A DNA stretch of 29,423 nucleotides from Faecalibacterium sp. UBA1360 (GTDB lineage Bacteria; Bacillota; Clostridia; Oscillospirales; Ruminococcaceae): contig DBRU01000036.1 in assembly GCA_002306375.1 (NCBI GenBank), positions 36,255-65,677 on the forward strand. The letters run 5' to 3'. A model generated the notes under the pieces. It was not told where the DNA came from. It did no database searches and saw nothing but the letters and a program-made list of their open reading frames with translations. The position numbers and the translations under genes are program-made. Shown in pieces: positions 7,938 through 15,264 of the stretch; position 1 is the stretch's first letter, and the number at the start of each line of letters is the position of its first letter.

Positions 7938-9494
7938 TCAGTCTTGTTCCAGGGTTCCGACGTTGTGCAGCTGCAGGCATTCGCCCTCATAGCCCACGAT
8001 GTCCACTTTGTGCAGGTGGATGCGGCGCACATTCTCGGCAAACACGCCCAGCTTGCAGCACGGCTCGGAATAGCACTGCATGGCGGCCTGCCCGGCCTTG
8101 GCGTCGGGTGCAAAGTCAATGTGCACGTTGCGCATCTCTACGCTTTCAATGGGCTGCTCGGGCAGACCGCTGAACCAGCACCCCGCGTACTGCGCGCCGG
8201 TGGCCACCACGTCCTCCAGCAGCAGCGAGCCCAGGCGGGGGGTCATGTCGTCCACGGGCAGGGGATCGCGGCTTTGGACGTAATCGGTCTTTCCGTCGGG
8301 GTCACAGAAATAGAACATGTTGATGACAAAGGGCGCAAGCACCCCCACCATTCGCACGTTGCGGAACTGCAACCCGTCAATGAAGGCGTTTTTGCCCCGG
8401 CCCCGGCGGGTCTTGACCCGGAACCCGCGGTCGGTTCGGTTCATCAGGCATTGGACCACCTGTACGTTTTTCACCCCGCCGCTCATCTCGCTGCCGATCA
8501 CCACACCGCCGTGCCCGCGGTCCAGCAGGCAGTTTCGGATGACGATGTCGGAACAGGGGATCCCCAGCCGGCTGCCCATGAACACCTTGCCGCTTTTCAG
8601 CGCGATGCAGTCGTCGCCCACGTGCACGTTGTTGCCGATGATGTTTACGCCGCGGCAGGCTTCCGGGTCGATGCCGTCGGTGTTGGGGCTGTCGGCGCGG
8701 TTCAGGATGTCGATGTCCAGGATGTTCACATCCCGGGAATAGGTGGGGTGGATCGTCCAGGAATAGCTGTTGCGCACCTTGACGCCGTGCAGGGTCACGT
8801 TCCTGGCGCCGTTGGTAAAGAACAGCCGGGGCCGCCATGCGCCGCGGCGCTGGCGGACGTTTTCATACCAGTCGCCGGCGTCGGCGTTGGCATCGATGGT
8901 GCCCTGCCCGGTAATGGTCACGTCGGCGGTGTTGATGATGTTCAGCAGGCCGGCAAAGCAGTCCAGGGGGTTACCCTCCCAGCTGCCCAGATAATGCTCG
9001 TGCACCTCGTCATGGCAGGGCAGAACACCGGGCAGGATGGGGTAATCCCGCCGGTCGGTGCCGCCCAGCAGCGTGCAGCCTTTTTCCAGGTACAGCGTGA
9101 TGCTGCCGCGCAAAAACAGGCTTTGGGTGCGGTAGGTGCCGGCGGGCACGTACACCGTGCCGCCGGGCGGGCAGGTGGCGATGGCGGCCTGCAATTTGGC
9201 GGTGTCGTCGGTCACGCCGTCGCCCACAAGACCGTAGCGGGACGCATCCACAAAAAAGCTTTCCGACTCTGTGGTGAAGTACAGCGTGCCGGTATCCCCG
9301 TCGCTGCACACGCGCAGTTCGTATGACCTGGCCGGTTCCAGCCCGTACACCGAGAATACGTTGGTCTTTTGATCCTGCATCACGGTGCGGCCGTCCAGCG
9401 CCACACTGAACGGCGACGGCGCATAGTAACAGCTTTCGTTGCACAGTTCAAATACGGCGCTTCGCGTCATGGCGCGCAAGAGCTTGATTTGCAA
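7938..9494 (-). CDS. Polygalacturonase (glycoside hydrolase family 28)
   Basis: The 518-residue enzyme hydrolyses alpha-1,4 galacturonide links. The four GH28 signature motifs are present: SPNTDG with Asp273, GDDC with Asp294/Asp295, RGHGG with His328 and FRVK with Arg359/Lys361. Residues 1-75 form a separate beta-rich domain ending VFSVYGLEPARSYELRV, like the fibronectin type III-like N-terminus of bacterial exo-acting polygalacturonases; exo action is therefore likely but inferred. No signal peptide is present. The start is a TTG: GGAGGG lies seven bases upstream, whereas the next ATG (codon 9) has no ribosome site. It is the first gene of the four-gene minus operon, facing the AraC regulator. 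Confidence 0.92.
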   Translation of the reverse strand: MQIKLLRAMTRSAVFELCNESCYYAPSPFSVALDGRTVMQDQKTNVFSVYGLEPARSYELRVCSDGDTGTLYFTTESESFFVDASRYGLVGDGVTDDTAKLQAAIATCPPGGTVYVPAGTYRTQSLFLRGSITLYLEKGCTLLGGTDRRDYPILPGVLPCHDEVHEHYLGSWEGNPLDCFAGLLNIINTADVTITGQGTIDANADAGDWYENVRQRRGAWRPRLFFTNGARNVTLHGVKVRNSYSWTIHPTYSRDVNILDIDILNRADSPNTDGIDPEACRGVNIIGNNVHVGDDCIALKSGKVFMGSRLGIPCSDIVIRNCLLDRGHGGVVIGSEMSGGVKNVQVVQCLMNRTDRGFRVKTRRGRGKNAFIDGLQFRNVRMVGVLAPFVINMFYFCDPDGKTDYVQSRDPLPVDDMTPRLGSLLLEDVVATGAQYAGCWFSGLPEQPIESVEMRNVHIDFAPDAKAGQAAMQCYSEPCCKLGVFAENVRRIHLHKVDIVGYEGECLQLHNVGTLEQD

Positions 9495-9535
9495 ATGGGA
9501 TCCCTCCAGTTCAAAAGTGTTTGCATTTCAGCAAA
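9488..9535. promoter_or_regulatory. Candidate operator repeats between GH28 and araC-type gene
   Basis: TTTGCAAA at 9488-9495 covers the GH28 TTG start, and TTTGC-N6-GCAAA at 9520-9535 overlaps the -35 box of the regulator promoter. The two sites start 32 bases apart, about three helical turns. A TACAAT (minus strand, 9546-9551) could be the GH28 -10 box, but no good -35 accompanies it, which fits an activator-dependent promoter. This is inference from symmetry and position. Confidence 0.4.
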
Positions 9536-9549
9536 AAATGTGCTATTGT
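9521..9549 (+). promoter_or_regulatory. Promoter of the AraC-type regulator
   Basis: TTGCAT (9521-9526), a 17-base spacer and TATTGT (9544-9549) give a fair sigma-A promoter. The leader of about 70 bases holds a perfect hairpin, GGCAGC-GCG-GCTGCC (9581-9595), followed by TTT. Confidence 0.55.
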
Positions 9550-9626
9550 AAATAAAAAGACAAAAATAAGGCTGTTTTCCGGCAGCGCGGCTGCCTTTGG
9601 ATGCCTGTTATAAGGAGCGTACATCC

Positions 9627-10493
9627 ATGGTTCGCGAGTACACCTATTCCCCTCATGTAGACTTTTTCATCGAGTATGTCGATCACGAGACCAACTACGA
9701 GATGGCGACCTTCCATACCCATCACAAATATGAGATCTATTATGAGGTGGAAGGCACCCGCCGCTATTTCATTGAAGATTCGGCGTATATCGTCAATGCC
9801 GGCAGTGTGATCATGATCGGCGAAAATCAGATCCACAAGACCGGCGCGGTGGGGGACGGCCCGTCCAGCCGCATCGTCTGCAATTTCAGCGCCGAATATC
9901 TGAAAGAGATCGCCGACGCCTTCCCGGAACTGGACTTTTTCTCCTTTTTAAGCGAAGAATCGAATCATCTGCTCAGCAACATTACGGTCAAGCAGCAGAA
10001 TTATGTATACTCGGTTTTGCAGCAGATGATCGCCGTGCAGGGCGACGGCCCCGAAAGCCACGCCACGCGCAAGATGCTGCTGGCCACGCTGCTTTTGCAG
10101 CTGCAAAAAATGTGCGAGGCCCAGCGGGAGCTGGGGGGCGACAACGGTCGGGTGACCAACCGTATCGTGGACCAGATCCAAAGCTACATCGCCGAACATT
10201 ATGCCGAAAAACTGACGCTGACCGGCATCGCCAGCCAGTTTTATATCAGCCCGTACTATCTGAGTCGCCTGTTCAAAAAAACGATCAACCTCAGCCTGAT
10301 CGAATACATCAACGGCGTACGCATCAAGGCGGCCCAAAGCCTGATCGAAAAAACCAACGACAGCATCTCCACCGTAGCGGAAAAGGCAGGGTTCATGACC
10401 AGCGCGCATTTTCGCCGCGTGTTCAAGGATGCCACCGGGCTTTCGCCCCAGCAGTACCGTCAGTATTTCAAGCGAGTCAATAAGGAGGGGTAG
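9627..10493 (+). CDS. AraC-family transcriptional regulator of the pectin locus
   Basis: The 288-residue protein has an N-terminal cupin-like sensor domain (HTHHKYEIYYEVEG near 30-43, then IVNAGSVIMIGENQIH) and a C-terminal double helix-turn-helix (about 178-285) with LTGIASQFYISPYYLSRLFKK, VRIKAAQSLIEKTN and the family-typical FRRVFKDATGLSPQQYRQ. Such proteins bind sugars and usually activate neighbouring catabolic genes. It lies divergent to the GH28-GH105-isomerase-pectinesterase operon and upstream of the importer genes, so control of both is the natural inference. AAGGAG lies nine bases before the chosen ATG; an upstream TTG in frame (9597) precedes that ribosome site and is rejected. 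Confidence 0.9.
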   Translation: MVREYTYSPHVDFFIEYVDHETNYEMATFHTHHKYEIYYEVEGTRRYFIEDSAYIVNAGSVIMIGENQIHKTGAVGDGPSSRIVCNFSAEYLKEIADAFPELDFFSFLSEESNHLLSNITVKQQNYVYSVLQQMIAVQGDGPESHATRKMLLATLLLQLQKMCEAQRELGGDNGRVTNRIVDQIQSYIAEHYAEKLTLTGIASQFYISPYYLSRLFKKTINLSLIEYINGVRIKAAQSLIEKTNDSISTVAEKAGFMTSAHFRRVFKDATGLSPQQYRQYFKRVNKEG

Positions 10494-10537
10494 CTTGCCC
10501 CTTGCACCGCCGCCGCAAGGCGCGAGCGACATAAGAG

Positions 10538-10565
10538 AACAAAGGTTTTGCGGCTTTGTTTTTTT
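10538..10565 (+). terminator. Terminator after the AraC-type gene
   Basis: AACAAAG pairs with CTTTGTT across a nine-base loop and is followed by five further T residues. The stem is short, but its place 45 bases after the stop codon supports a role as intrinsic terminator. Confidence 0.6.
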
Positions 10566-10637
10566 ATGGAACCGCGCAGCGGCGGCGGTGTTTTATTGCG
10601 CGGCAAGCCGACAGCAAAACACTGTCACAATGAACAA

Positions 10638-10675
10638 GCTGCCCCGTACCCCTTCAGGAAGCGGTACGGGGCAGC
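10638..10675 (-). terminator. Terminator of the importer operon
   Basis: A perfect 13-base-pair stem (GCTGCCCCGTACC and its complement) with a 12-base loop lies 40 bases past the last permease stop on the minus strand. It is followed on that strand by the moderately T-rich TTGTTCATT. A further GTGTTTT/AAAACAC repeat lies at 10588-10622. The 10494-10714 gap holds no gene. Confidence 0.6.
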
Positions 10676-10714
10676 CGGCACATCCGGGGGTGTGGGATCG
10701 TCAGGCGCGGGGCA

Positions 10715-11584
10715 TCAGCCTTTGACGCTGCCGGCGGCGATGCCGTCGATAAAAGCGTTCTGCGCGCAGAAGAAGACGATCAGCTGCGGGATGATGGAGA
10801 TCAAGGACAAGGCGAGGATGCGGTTCCAGTTGAAGCCGGCGTCGCCGTCCATGGACAGTTTGACAAAGATGGACATGGGGTACTTGGTGGGGGTGGTGAC
10901 GTAGAGCAAGGGTCCCATGAAGTCGTTGCAGCTCCACATGAACTGGAACAGGCCGCAGGCCACCAGAGAGGGGGACAGCATGGGGCAGATGATCTTGTAC
11001 AGCGTCTTGACGGGGCCGCAGCCGTCGATGGCGGCGGCTTCATCCAGGTCGTGGGGGATGCTGCGCATGAACTGCACGAGCTGGTAGACAAAGTAGGTCT
11101 CGGTGGCGAACAGGGTGGGCACCCACAGGGGCAGGTACAGCGGGCTGTTGATCCAGCCGAAGGCGTTGTACATCAGGTACTGGGGCACGTTCAGGACCAC
11201 CTGGGGCAGGAACAGGGTGGAGATCATGATGGAGAACAGGATCTCCCGGCCTTTGAAGCGGAAACGGCTGAAGCCGTACGCCGCGATGACCGACGAGATC
11301 ACCGTAAAGATGACCTTGGGCAGCACGTAGCTGTAGGTGTTGAGGAAGGCGCGCCAGATGTTGATGTCGCCGCCGTAGTTCTGGGTCACGGCGGCTACGT
11401 AGCCTTCCAGGGTGGGGTTGGCGGGAATGAATCCGATGCCGGTAAAGATCTCGGCGTTGCTCTTGAAGGTGGCGCCGATCATCCACAGCAGGGGATAGAT
11501 CATGATGATGCCCACAACGATCAGGACAAAGTACTGGAAGAACTTGGCGATCTTGTGCCGGGTCTCAAGTTTCATAGGTGTCAT
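10715..11584 (-). CDS. Carbohydrate ABC importer permease, MalG type
   Basis: A 289-residue inner-membrane permease with about six hydrophobic segments (first VLIVVGIIMIYPLLWMI, last ILALSLISIIPQLIVFFCA). The cytoplasmic EAA loop that docks the ATPase is DEAAAIDGCGPVKTLYKI (181-198). It is the second permease of a CUT1-type sugar importer, following the MalF-type gene by 21 bases, with AGGAGG nine bases before the ATG. The pectin context suggests that the importer takes up oligogalacturonides, which is inference. No ATPase gene is present in the locus, so the importer probably uses a shared ATPase of the MsmX type encoded elsewhere. Confidence 0.93.
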   Translation of the reverse strand: MTPMKLETRHKIAKFFQYFVLIVVGIIMIYPLLWMIGATFKSNAEIFTGIGFIPANPTLEGYVAAVTQNYGGDINIWRAFLNTYSYVLPKVIFTVISSVIAAYGFSRFRFKGREILFSIMISTLFLPQVVLNVPQYLMYNAFGWINSPLYLPLWVPTLFATETYFVYQLVQFMRSIPHDLDEAAAIDGCGPVKTLYKIICPMLSPSLVACGLFQFMWSCNDFMGPLLYVTTPTKYPMSIFVKLSMDGDAGFNWNRILALSLISIIPQLIVFFCAQNAFIDGIAAGSVKG

Positions 11585-11605
11585 GTCAGCGTTCCTCCTT
11601 CATCC

Positions 11606-12514
11606 TCAATCAGCGTAGTAGACCCAGTGTTTCTGGCTGGTAAAGGCGATGACGGTCAGCACCATGACGATGATGAACATGACCCAGGCCAAGGCGCAGG
11701 CCATACCCATTTCGTTGGACTTGAAGGCGTAGTTGTACACCAGCAGGGCCACCAGGGTGGTGGAGTTGCGCGGACCGCCGCCCGTGATGATGTACGGGCC
11801 GTTGAATTCCTGGAACGCCTGAGCGATCTGGGTGACCAAGTTGTAGAAGATGACCGGGGTGATCATGGGCACGGTGATGGAGAAGAACTGCCGGGTCTTG
11901 GACGCGCCGTCGATGGTGGCGGCCTCATACAGGTCCACCGACACGCCCTTCAGCGCGGCCAGGAACAGCACCATGGCCGAACCGAACTGCCACACGCGCA
12001 GCAGGCAGATGATGAACAGCGCCCAGGTGCGGTCGGCCAGCCAGTCGGGACCCTGAATGCCCACAAAGCCCAGGATCGTGTTGACGACGCCGATGTCGCG
12101 GAACAAAGCGCGCCACAAAACGGCGATGGCCACCGAGCCGCCCAGGATCGAGGGAATGTAGTACACGGTGCGGAACAGGTTGACGAACTTGATCTTGAAG
12201 TTCAGGATGTAGGCGATGAACAAAGCGAAGATCAGCTTGAGGGGCACCGTGATGAAGGCGTACTTGAAGGTGATCAGCAGCGCGGTGGTGGTGTCCTTCT
12301 CAGTGAAGATCTCGATATAGTTCATGATGCCGTATTCGCTGATGCCCCGGAAAAAGTTCATGTTGGTGAAGCTGTAATACAGCGAACTGGCAAAGGGATA
12401 GGCTTTGAAGATCAGAAAGCCCAGGATCCAGGGGATGAGGAAGAACAAGCCGGTGTTTTCATCGCACCACCGTTTGAACGGGGAGCGGCCGGTCGCAGCG
12501 GATGCAGTGCTCAT
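11606..12514 (-). CDS. Carbohydrate ABC importer permease, MalF/UgpA type
   Basis: The 302-residue permease has about six membrane segments, beginning with LFFLIPWILGFLIF after a charged N-terminus. Its EAA loop is YEAATIDGASKTRQFFSI (196-213). It pairs with the MalG-type protein encoded downstream to form the channel of a CUT1 sugar importer. I start it at MSTASAATGRS, where AAGGAGG sits eight bases before the ATG; an in-frame upstream extension of 16 codons lies inside the intercistronic hairpin region and is unlikely. Two hairpins separate it from the substrate-binding protein gene, which probably lowers permease expression relative to the binding protein. Confidence 0.93.
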   Translation of the reverse strand: MSTASAATGRSPFKRWCDENTGLFFLIPWILGFLIFKAYPFASSLYYSFTNMNFFRGISEYGIMNYIEIFTEKDTTTALLITFKYAFITVPLKLIFALFIAYILNFKIKFVNLFRTVYYIPSILGGSVAIAVLWRALFRDIGVVNTILGFVGIQGPDWLADRTWALFIICLLRVWQFGSAMVLFLAALKGVSVDLYEAATIDGASKTRQFFSITVPMITPVIFYNLVTQIAQAFQEFNGPYIITGGGPRNSTTLVALLVYNYAFKSNEMGMACALAWVMFIIVMVLTVIAFTSQKHWVYYAD

Positions 12515-12565
12515 CCGAAAAGCCTCCTTGTTTTGATTTTCAGTGCCGGCCGCAGCCGGCAAAAG

Positions 12566-12600
12566 AGTTCTGAACCTTTGTTCACAGATCGTTCAGAACT
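12566..12600. repeat. Intercistronic stem-loop
   Basis: AGTTCTGAAC pairs perfectly with GTTCAGAACT across a 15-base loop, with AAAAG/CTTTT flanks that can extend the stem. It lies between the binding-protein terminator and the first permease gene and may stabilise or attenuate the transcript. Confidence 0.5.
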
Positions 12601-12613
12601 CCTTTTGCAAAAG

Positions 12614-12655
12614 CGCCGGTCCCCGATTGTCTGTTGTCAAATCCGGGGACCGGCG
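12614..12655 (-). terminator. Partial terminator after the substrate-binding protein gene
   Basis: A perfect 12-base-pair stem, CGCCGGTCCCCG with its complement, has an 18-base loop and is followed on the minus strand by CTTTTG. It lies 36 bases past the binding-protein stop. Because the permeases follow on the same strand without a clear promoter, partial read-through is the likely arrangement. Confidence 0.65.
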
Positions 12656-12691
12656 TGTGCTGGTTTACTGCTTGATTATCAAAGTCAGGGA

Positions 12692-14059
12692 TCAGGCGCC
12701 CAGCTCAGCCAGAGCGTCGCAGACGCCGTCATACAGATCCTGGGCAGCCTCGGTGGAGTCGCTGTACTCGTCGTAGCTGTAGCCGCCGAACACGTCAGCG
12801 TACACGCCGCCGGGGTTGGCCTTCAGGTCGGTGCTCTCATACACGGGGTCGAGCTGGAAGTCCACAAAAGCCATGACCTTGCCGTTGGCTTCCTGAACCA
12901 GGGGATCCACCGCGCCGTCCACAGCACTGGCGGCGGCCAGGCCGGAAGCGGAGTTGGGGATGCCGCACTCAGAACCCATGATGGCGGCGCCGTCGCCGTT
13001 GAGCAGGTAGTTGATCAGCTGAGCAGCCGCTTCCTTGTCGGCGCAGGTCTCGGTGATGGCCAGGCCCATGGAAACCTTGGAGAAGCCGCCGTTGGCCTTA
13101 TCGCCGAACTTGATCTCGTCGCCGACGGTGAAGCCGGAATTGTCGGCCAGGGCGCCCTGGTACTTGGTGGCGGAAGAATCCCACTCAAAGATACCGGCGT
13201 AGATGCCGTTGATCCACTGCTCGCTCTTATCGATGGAGTTGTTGGCGTCGATGCCGGCGGCGTTCATGGTCTGGATGCTGGGGATAACATGGTTGTCCTC
13301 CAGGCTCTGGATGAAGTCGATGCCGGTGGCAATCTCTTCCACAGTGTACTGCAGGGTGTTGTCCTCGACCCAAGGCTTGCCGTAGGTGCTCTCCAGGTAG
13401 AAGGTCATGAGCAGCATGCGGTCATATTCGCCAAGAGCCAGGGGATAGTAGTCGTCGCCCAGGTTGTTCTTGAAGGCTTCGCCCGCGGCGTACAGCTCAT
13501 CCAGCGTGGTGGGATAGCTGTCCAGGCCGGCTTCCTTGAAGGTGTTCATGTTCCAGTAGAAGATACGGCCGGTCATCGAGACGGGGATGGCCTGCAGCTT
13601 GCCGGCCACAGTGCAGGCGTCCAGCGTGCTCTGGGGGAACTGGGTCAGGTCGATGATGTCGGCATATTCGTTCAGATCCACAAACTTGCTGCCGTCGCCG
13701 CTGTACTGGCTCAGCCAGTTCCAGTTGACCTGCATGACGTCCTCGGCGTTGCCGGAATACAGCGCCGCGCTGGTCTGATCTTCCCAGCCGGACCAGGCGC
13801 CGTAGTGGGTGGCCACAGAGATGCCGCTCTCCTCGGTGAAGGCTTTCAAAGCGGTCTGGTAGGCTTCATGACGGGAGTCGCCGCCCCACCAGCTCATGGA
13901 CAAATCGCCGCTGCCGGTGGCAGAAGCGTCGGTGCTGCTTTCGCCGGTGGAAGCAGCGGAGCTGTCCCCGGCAGCAGAGGTGCTCGCGGGGGTGCCGCAG
14001 CCGGCCAGCAGGCCGACGCTCATCACGCCGGCGAGCGCGAATGCAAGCGCTTTTTTCAT
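12692..14059 (-). CDS. Sugar ABC importer substrate-binding lipoprotein
   Basis: The 455-residue protein opens with a lipoprotein signal: MKKALAFALAGVMSVGLLAGC, with the lipobox LLAGC placing the lipidated cysteine at 21. A Ser/Thr/Ala-rich tether follows (about 22-52). The body begins SMSWWGGDSRHEAYQTAL and continues in the pattern of family 1 solute-binding proteins (QVNWNWLSQY, IPVSMTGRIFYWN, aromatic-rich pockets). It captures a sugar outside the membrane and hands it to the two permeases downstream. The ligand is probably a pectin oligosaccharide given the neighbours; this is inference. AGGAGG lies nine bases before the ATG. Hairpins in the leader and after the stop suggest that its dosage is tuned separately. 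Confidence 0.93.
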   Translation of the reverse strand: MKKALAFALAGVMSVGLLAGCGTPASTSAAGDSSAASTGESSTDASATGSGDLSMSWWGGDSRHEAYQTALKAFTEESGISVATHYGAWSGWEDQTSAALYSGNAEDVMQVNWNWLSQYSGDGSKFVDLNEYADIIDLTQFPQSTLDACTVAGKLQAIPVSMTGRIFYWNMNTFKEAGLDSYPTTLDELYAAGEAFKNNLGDDYYPLALGEYDRMLLMTFYLESTYGKPWVEDNTLQYTVEEIATGIDFIQSLEDNHVIPSIQTMNAAGIDANNSIDKSEQWINGIYAGIFEWDSSATKYQGALADNSGFTVGDEIKFGDKANGGFSKVSMGLAITETCADKEAAAQLINYLLNGDGAAIMGSECGIPNSASGLAAASAVDGAVDPLVQEANGKVMAFVDFQLDPVYESTDLKANPGGVYADVFGGYSYDEYSDSTEAAQDLYDGVCDALAELGA

Positions 14060-14073
14060 AGTTTTCGTCCTCC

Positions 14074-14117
14074 TATGATAAAATCATACTACAGGTGCGG
14101 GGGCATCCCGCGACCTG
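14074..14117 (-). promoter_or_regulatory. Two small hairpins in the leader of the binding-protein gene
   Basis: TATGAT-AAA-ATCATA (14074-14088) is a perfect dyad touching the AGGAGG ribosome site. Next to it CAGGT-GCGGG (14092-14101) pairs with CCCGC-ACCTG (14107-14117) with one bulged base. They could shield the transcript end, mask the ribosome site or be an operator. Confidence 0.4.
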
Positions 14118-14458
14118 CCCAACAATGAATATGATAGCAAATATCTTGCAAAAAAAATATATCTGAAACTGTTCGCCGCACAGAAAAACGCACATTATTT
14201 GCTTTTGTTTTTCAGTGATAAATCTTGCTGTTGTCAAAATTACTGGTTTTTTTGCCAAGAGATTGTGCAAAAGTGCAGGCGGCATCGACCGCTCCAAATA
14301 AAAAAGGAAAAAAGAGGAAACAAAACAGCTAAAACGAATCAACAAATCGGAGGATATTGACACAAAAATGACAAAACACTTGCTTTGGAGGGGGACGGAC
14401 AATATCTGTTTGTATTGAAAAATGAGCGGGCAATATATGCGCACAAGATGACGTAAAA
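14118..14458. other. AT-rich intergenic region without a gene
   Basis: This stretch of about 340 bases is far richer in A and T than its neighbours, with runs of A and T up to eight. I see no credible open frame with a ribosome site on either strand. It must hold the promoter of the binding-protein operon, but no clear -35/-10 pair stands out. GCAAATATCTTGCAAA at 14137-14152 resembles the repeats upstream of the GH28 gene. An isolated TTGACA (14357-14362, plus) lacks a -10 partner. Confidence 0.5.
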
Positions 14459-14493
14459 TGACCGGGCCGCGCAAACTTTGCGCGACCCGGTCA
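14459..14493 (-). terminator. Terminator of tdk
   Basis: A 17-base-pair stem with one mismatch (TGACCGGG..CGCGCAAA and complement) lies 45 bases after the tdk stop and is followed on the minus strand by TTTT. Confidence 0.85.
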
Positions 14494-14538
14494 AAATCTG
14501 TGTGATTTTGCGTTTGCCGACGCCGGCATTCGGCTGGT

Positions 14539-15159
14539 TTACCCGTCTGATTCCTTGCGTGGGTGACGCTGCAAAAAGGCGCGGTATTCCCGGTACCAGC
14601 ACTGAGGACAAAGGCTTTCGTATTCCACATCGTCCACCGTATCGATGGCGATCTGGGCGCCTTCGAACACGAATTCGCCGTTTACCTTGCGGCCGTTGCA
14701 CATGGCTTTGCGCCCGCAGGAGCAGATGGTCTTCATCTCCTCAATGGAATGGGCCAGCTCCAGCAGGCGCGTGGAACCGGGGAAGCCCCGCAGCATGAAA
14801 TCGGCGCGCAGACCATAGCAGATCACCGGGATGCCCAGGTCCACGGTGACCAAAAACAGTTGCTCGGCCTGGGCGGGGGTGAAGAACTGGCTTTCGTCGC
14901 ACAGCACGCAGGCGGGCTTGCCGTGCGCCTCGCTGTCGGCCCGGACCAGGGCCAGCAGATCCATGTCCGGGGTGACAAGCTGATCCACTTTACAGCTGAC
15001 GCCCAGGCGGGAAACGATGTGGTCGCCGCCCTTGGTGTCCACACTGGCTTTGAAGATCAGCACCCGCATGCCCCGTTCTTTGTAATTGAAAGCCACCTGC
15101 AAAAGGGCCGTGGTTTTTCCGCTGTTCATTGCGCCGTATCGAAAATACAGCTTTGCCAT
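14539..15159 (-). CDS. tdk: Thymidine kinase
   Basis: The 206-residue enzyme phosphorylates thymidine with ATP for nucleotide salvage. Type II thymidine kinase features are present: P-loop GAMNSGKT (9-16), DESQFF with the catalytic Glu89, a lasso region rich in conserved residues (RKVNGEFVFEGAQIAI) and a structural zinc site from CSCGRKAMC (146-154) and CPQC (184-187). I start it at MAKLYFRYGAMNSG, where GGAGGG precedes the ATG by seven bases; a longer in-frame version would read through the rex terminator. It lies 105 bases downstream of rex on the same strand but is separated from it by a strong terminator, and no obvious promoter lies between, so it depends on read-through or on a weak promoter. 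Confidence 0.96.
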   Translation of the reverse strand: MAKLYFRYGAMNSGKTTALLQVAFNYKERGMRVLIFKASVDTKGGDHIVSRLGVSCKVDQLVTPDMDLLALVRADSEAHGKPACVLCDESQFFTPAQAEQLFLVTVDLGIPVICYGLRADFMLRGFPGSTRLLELAHSIEEMKTICSCGRKAMCNGRKVNGEFVFEGAQIAIDTVDDVEYESLCPQCWYREYRAFLQRHPRKESDG

Positions 15160-15200
15160 GGCATATCCCTCCTGGCCGAAGCAATGTTCGGACAAAATGA

Positions 15201-15226
15201 AAAAGGCGCGGCCGGACGGCCGCGCC
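15201..15226 (-). terminator. Terminator of rex
   Basis: GGCGCGGCCG-GA-CGGCCGCGCC is a perfect 10-base-pair hairpin, followed on the minus strand by TTTTTC. It lies 38 bases past the rex stop. Confidence 0.88.
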
Positions 15227-15264
15227 CGCCGCAAACGGATGGTGTGTGCCCCAAGGGCGGGGGA

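Noticed and set aside
6726..9326. Plus-strand open frame of 866 codons opposite isomerase, GH105 and GH28
   Set aside because: It is antisense to genes with intact catalytic motifs; it has no ribosome site and its composition is typical of a reverse-complement reading.
10588..10622. GTGTTTT/AAAACAC repeat in the gap after the regulator gene
   Set aside because: Seven-base-pair stem with a long loop and no T tail; better terminators lie on both sides, so no function is claimed.
14040..14058. Catabolite-response-like word TGCAAGCGCTTTTT in the start of the binding-protein gene
   Set aside because: The right half does not match the consensus, and the bases are explained by the Lys-Lys-Ala-Leu codons of the signal peptide.
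11051..14128. Plus-strand open frame of 1025 codons opposite the importer genes
   Set aside because: It is the antisense shadow of three well-supported minus-strand genes. GC-rich codon usage removes stops; the translation has no family motifs and spans gene boundaries and terminators.
14357..14362. Isolated TTGACA on the plus strand in the AT-rich gap
   Set aside because: No -10 box at 16-18 bases and no gene or hairpin downstream that it would serve.
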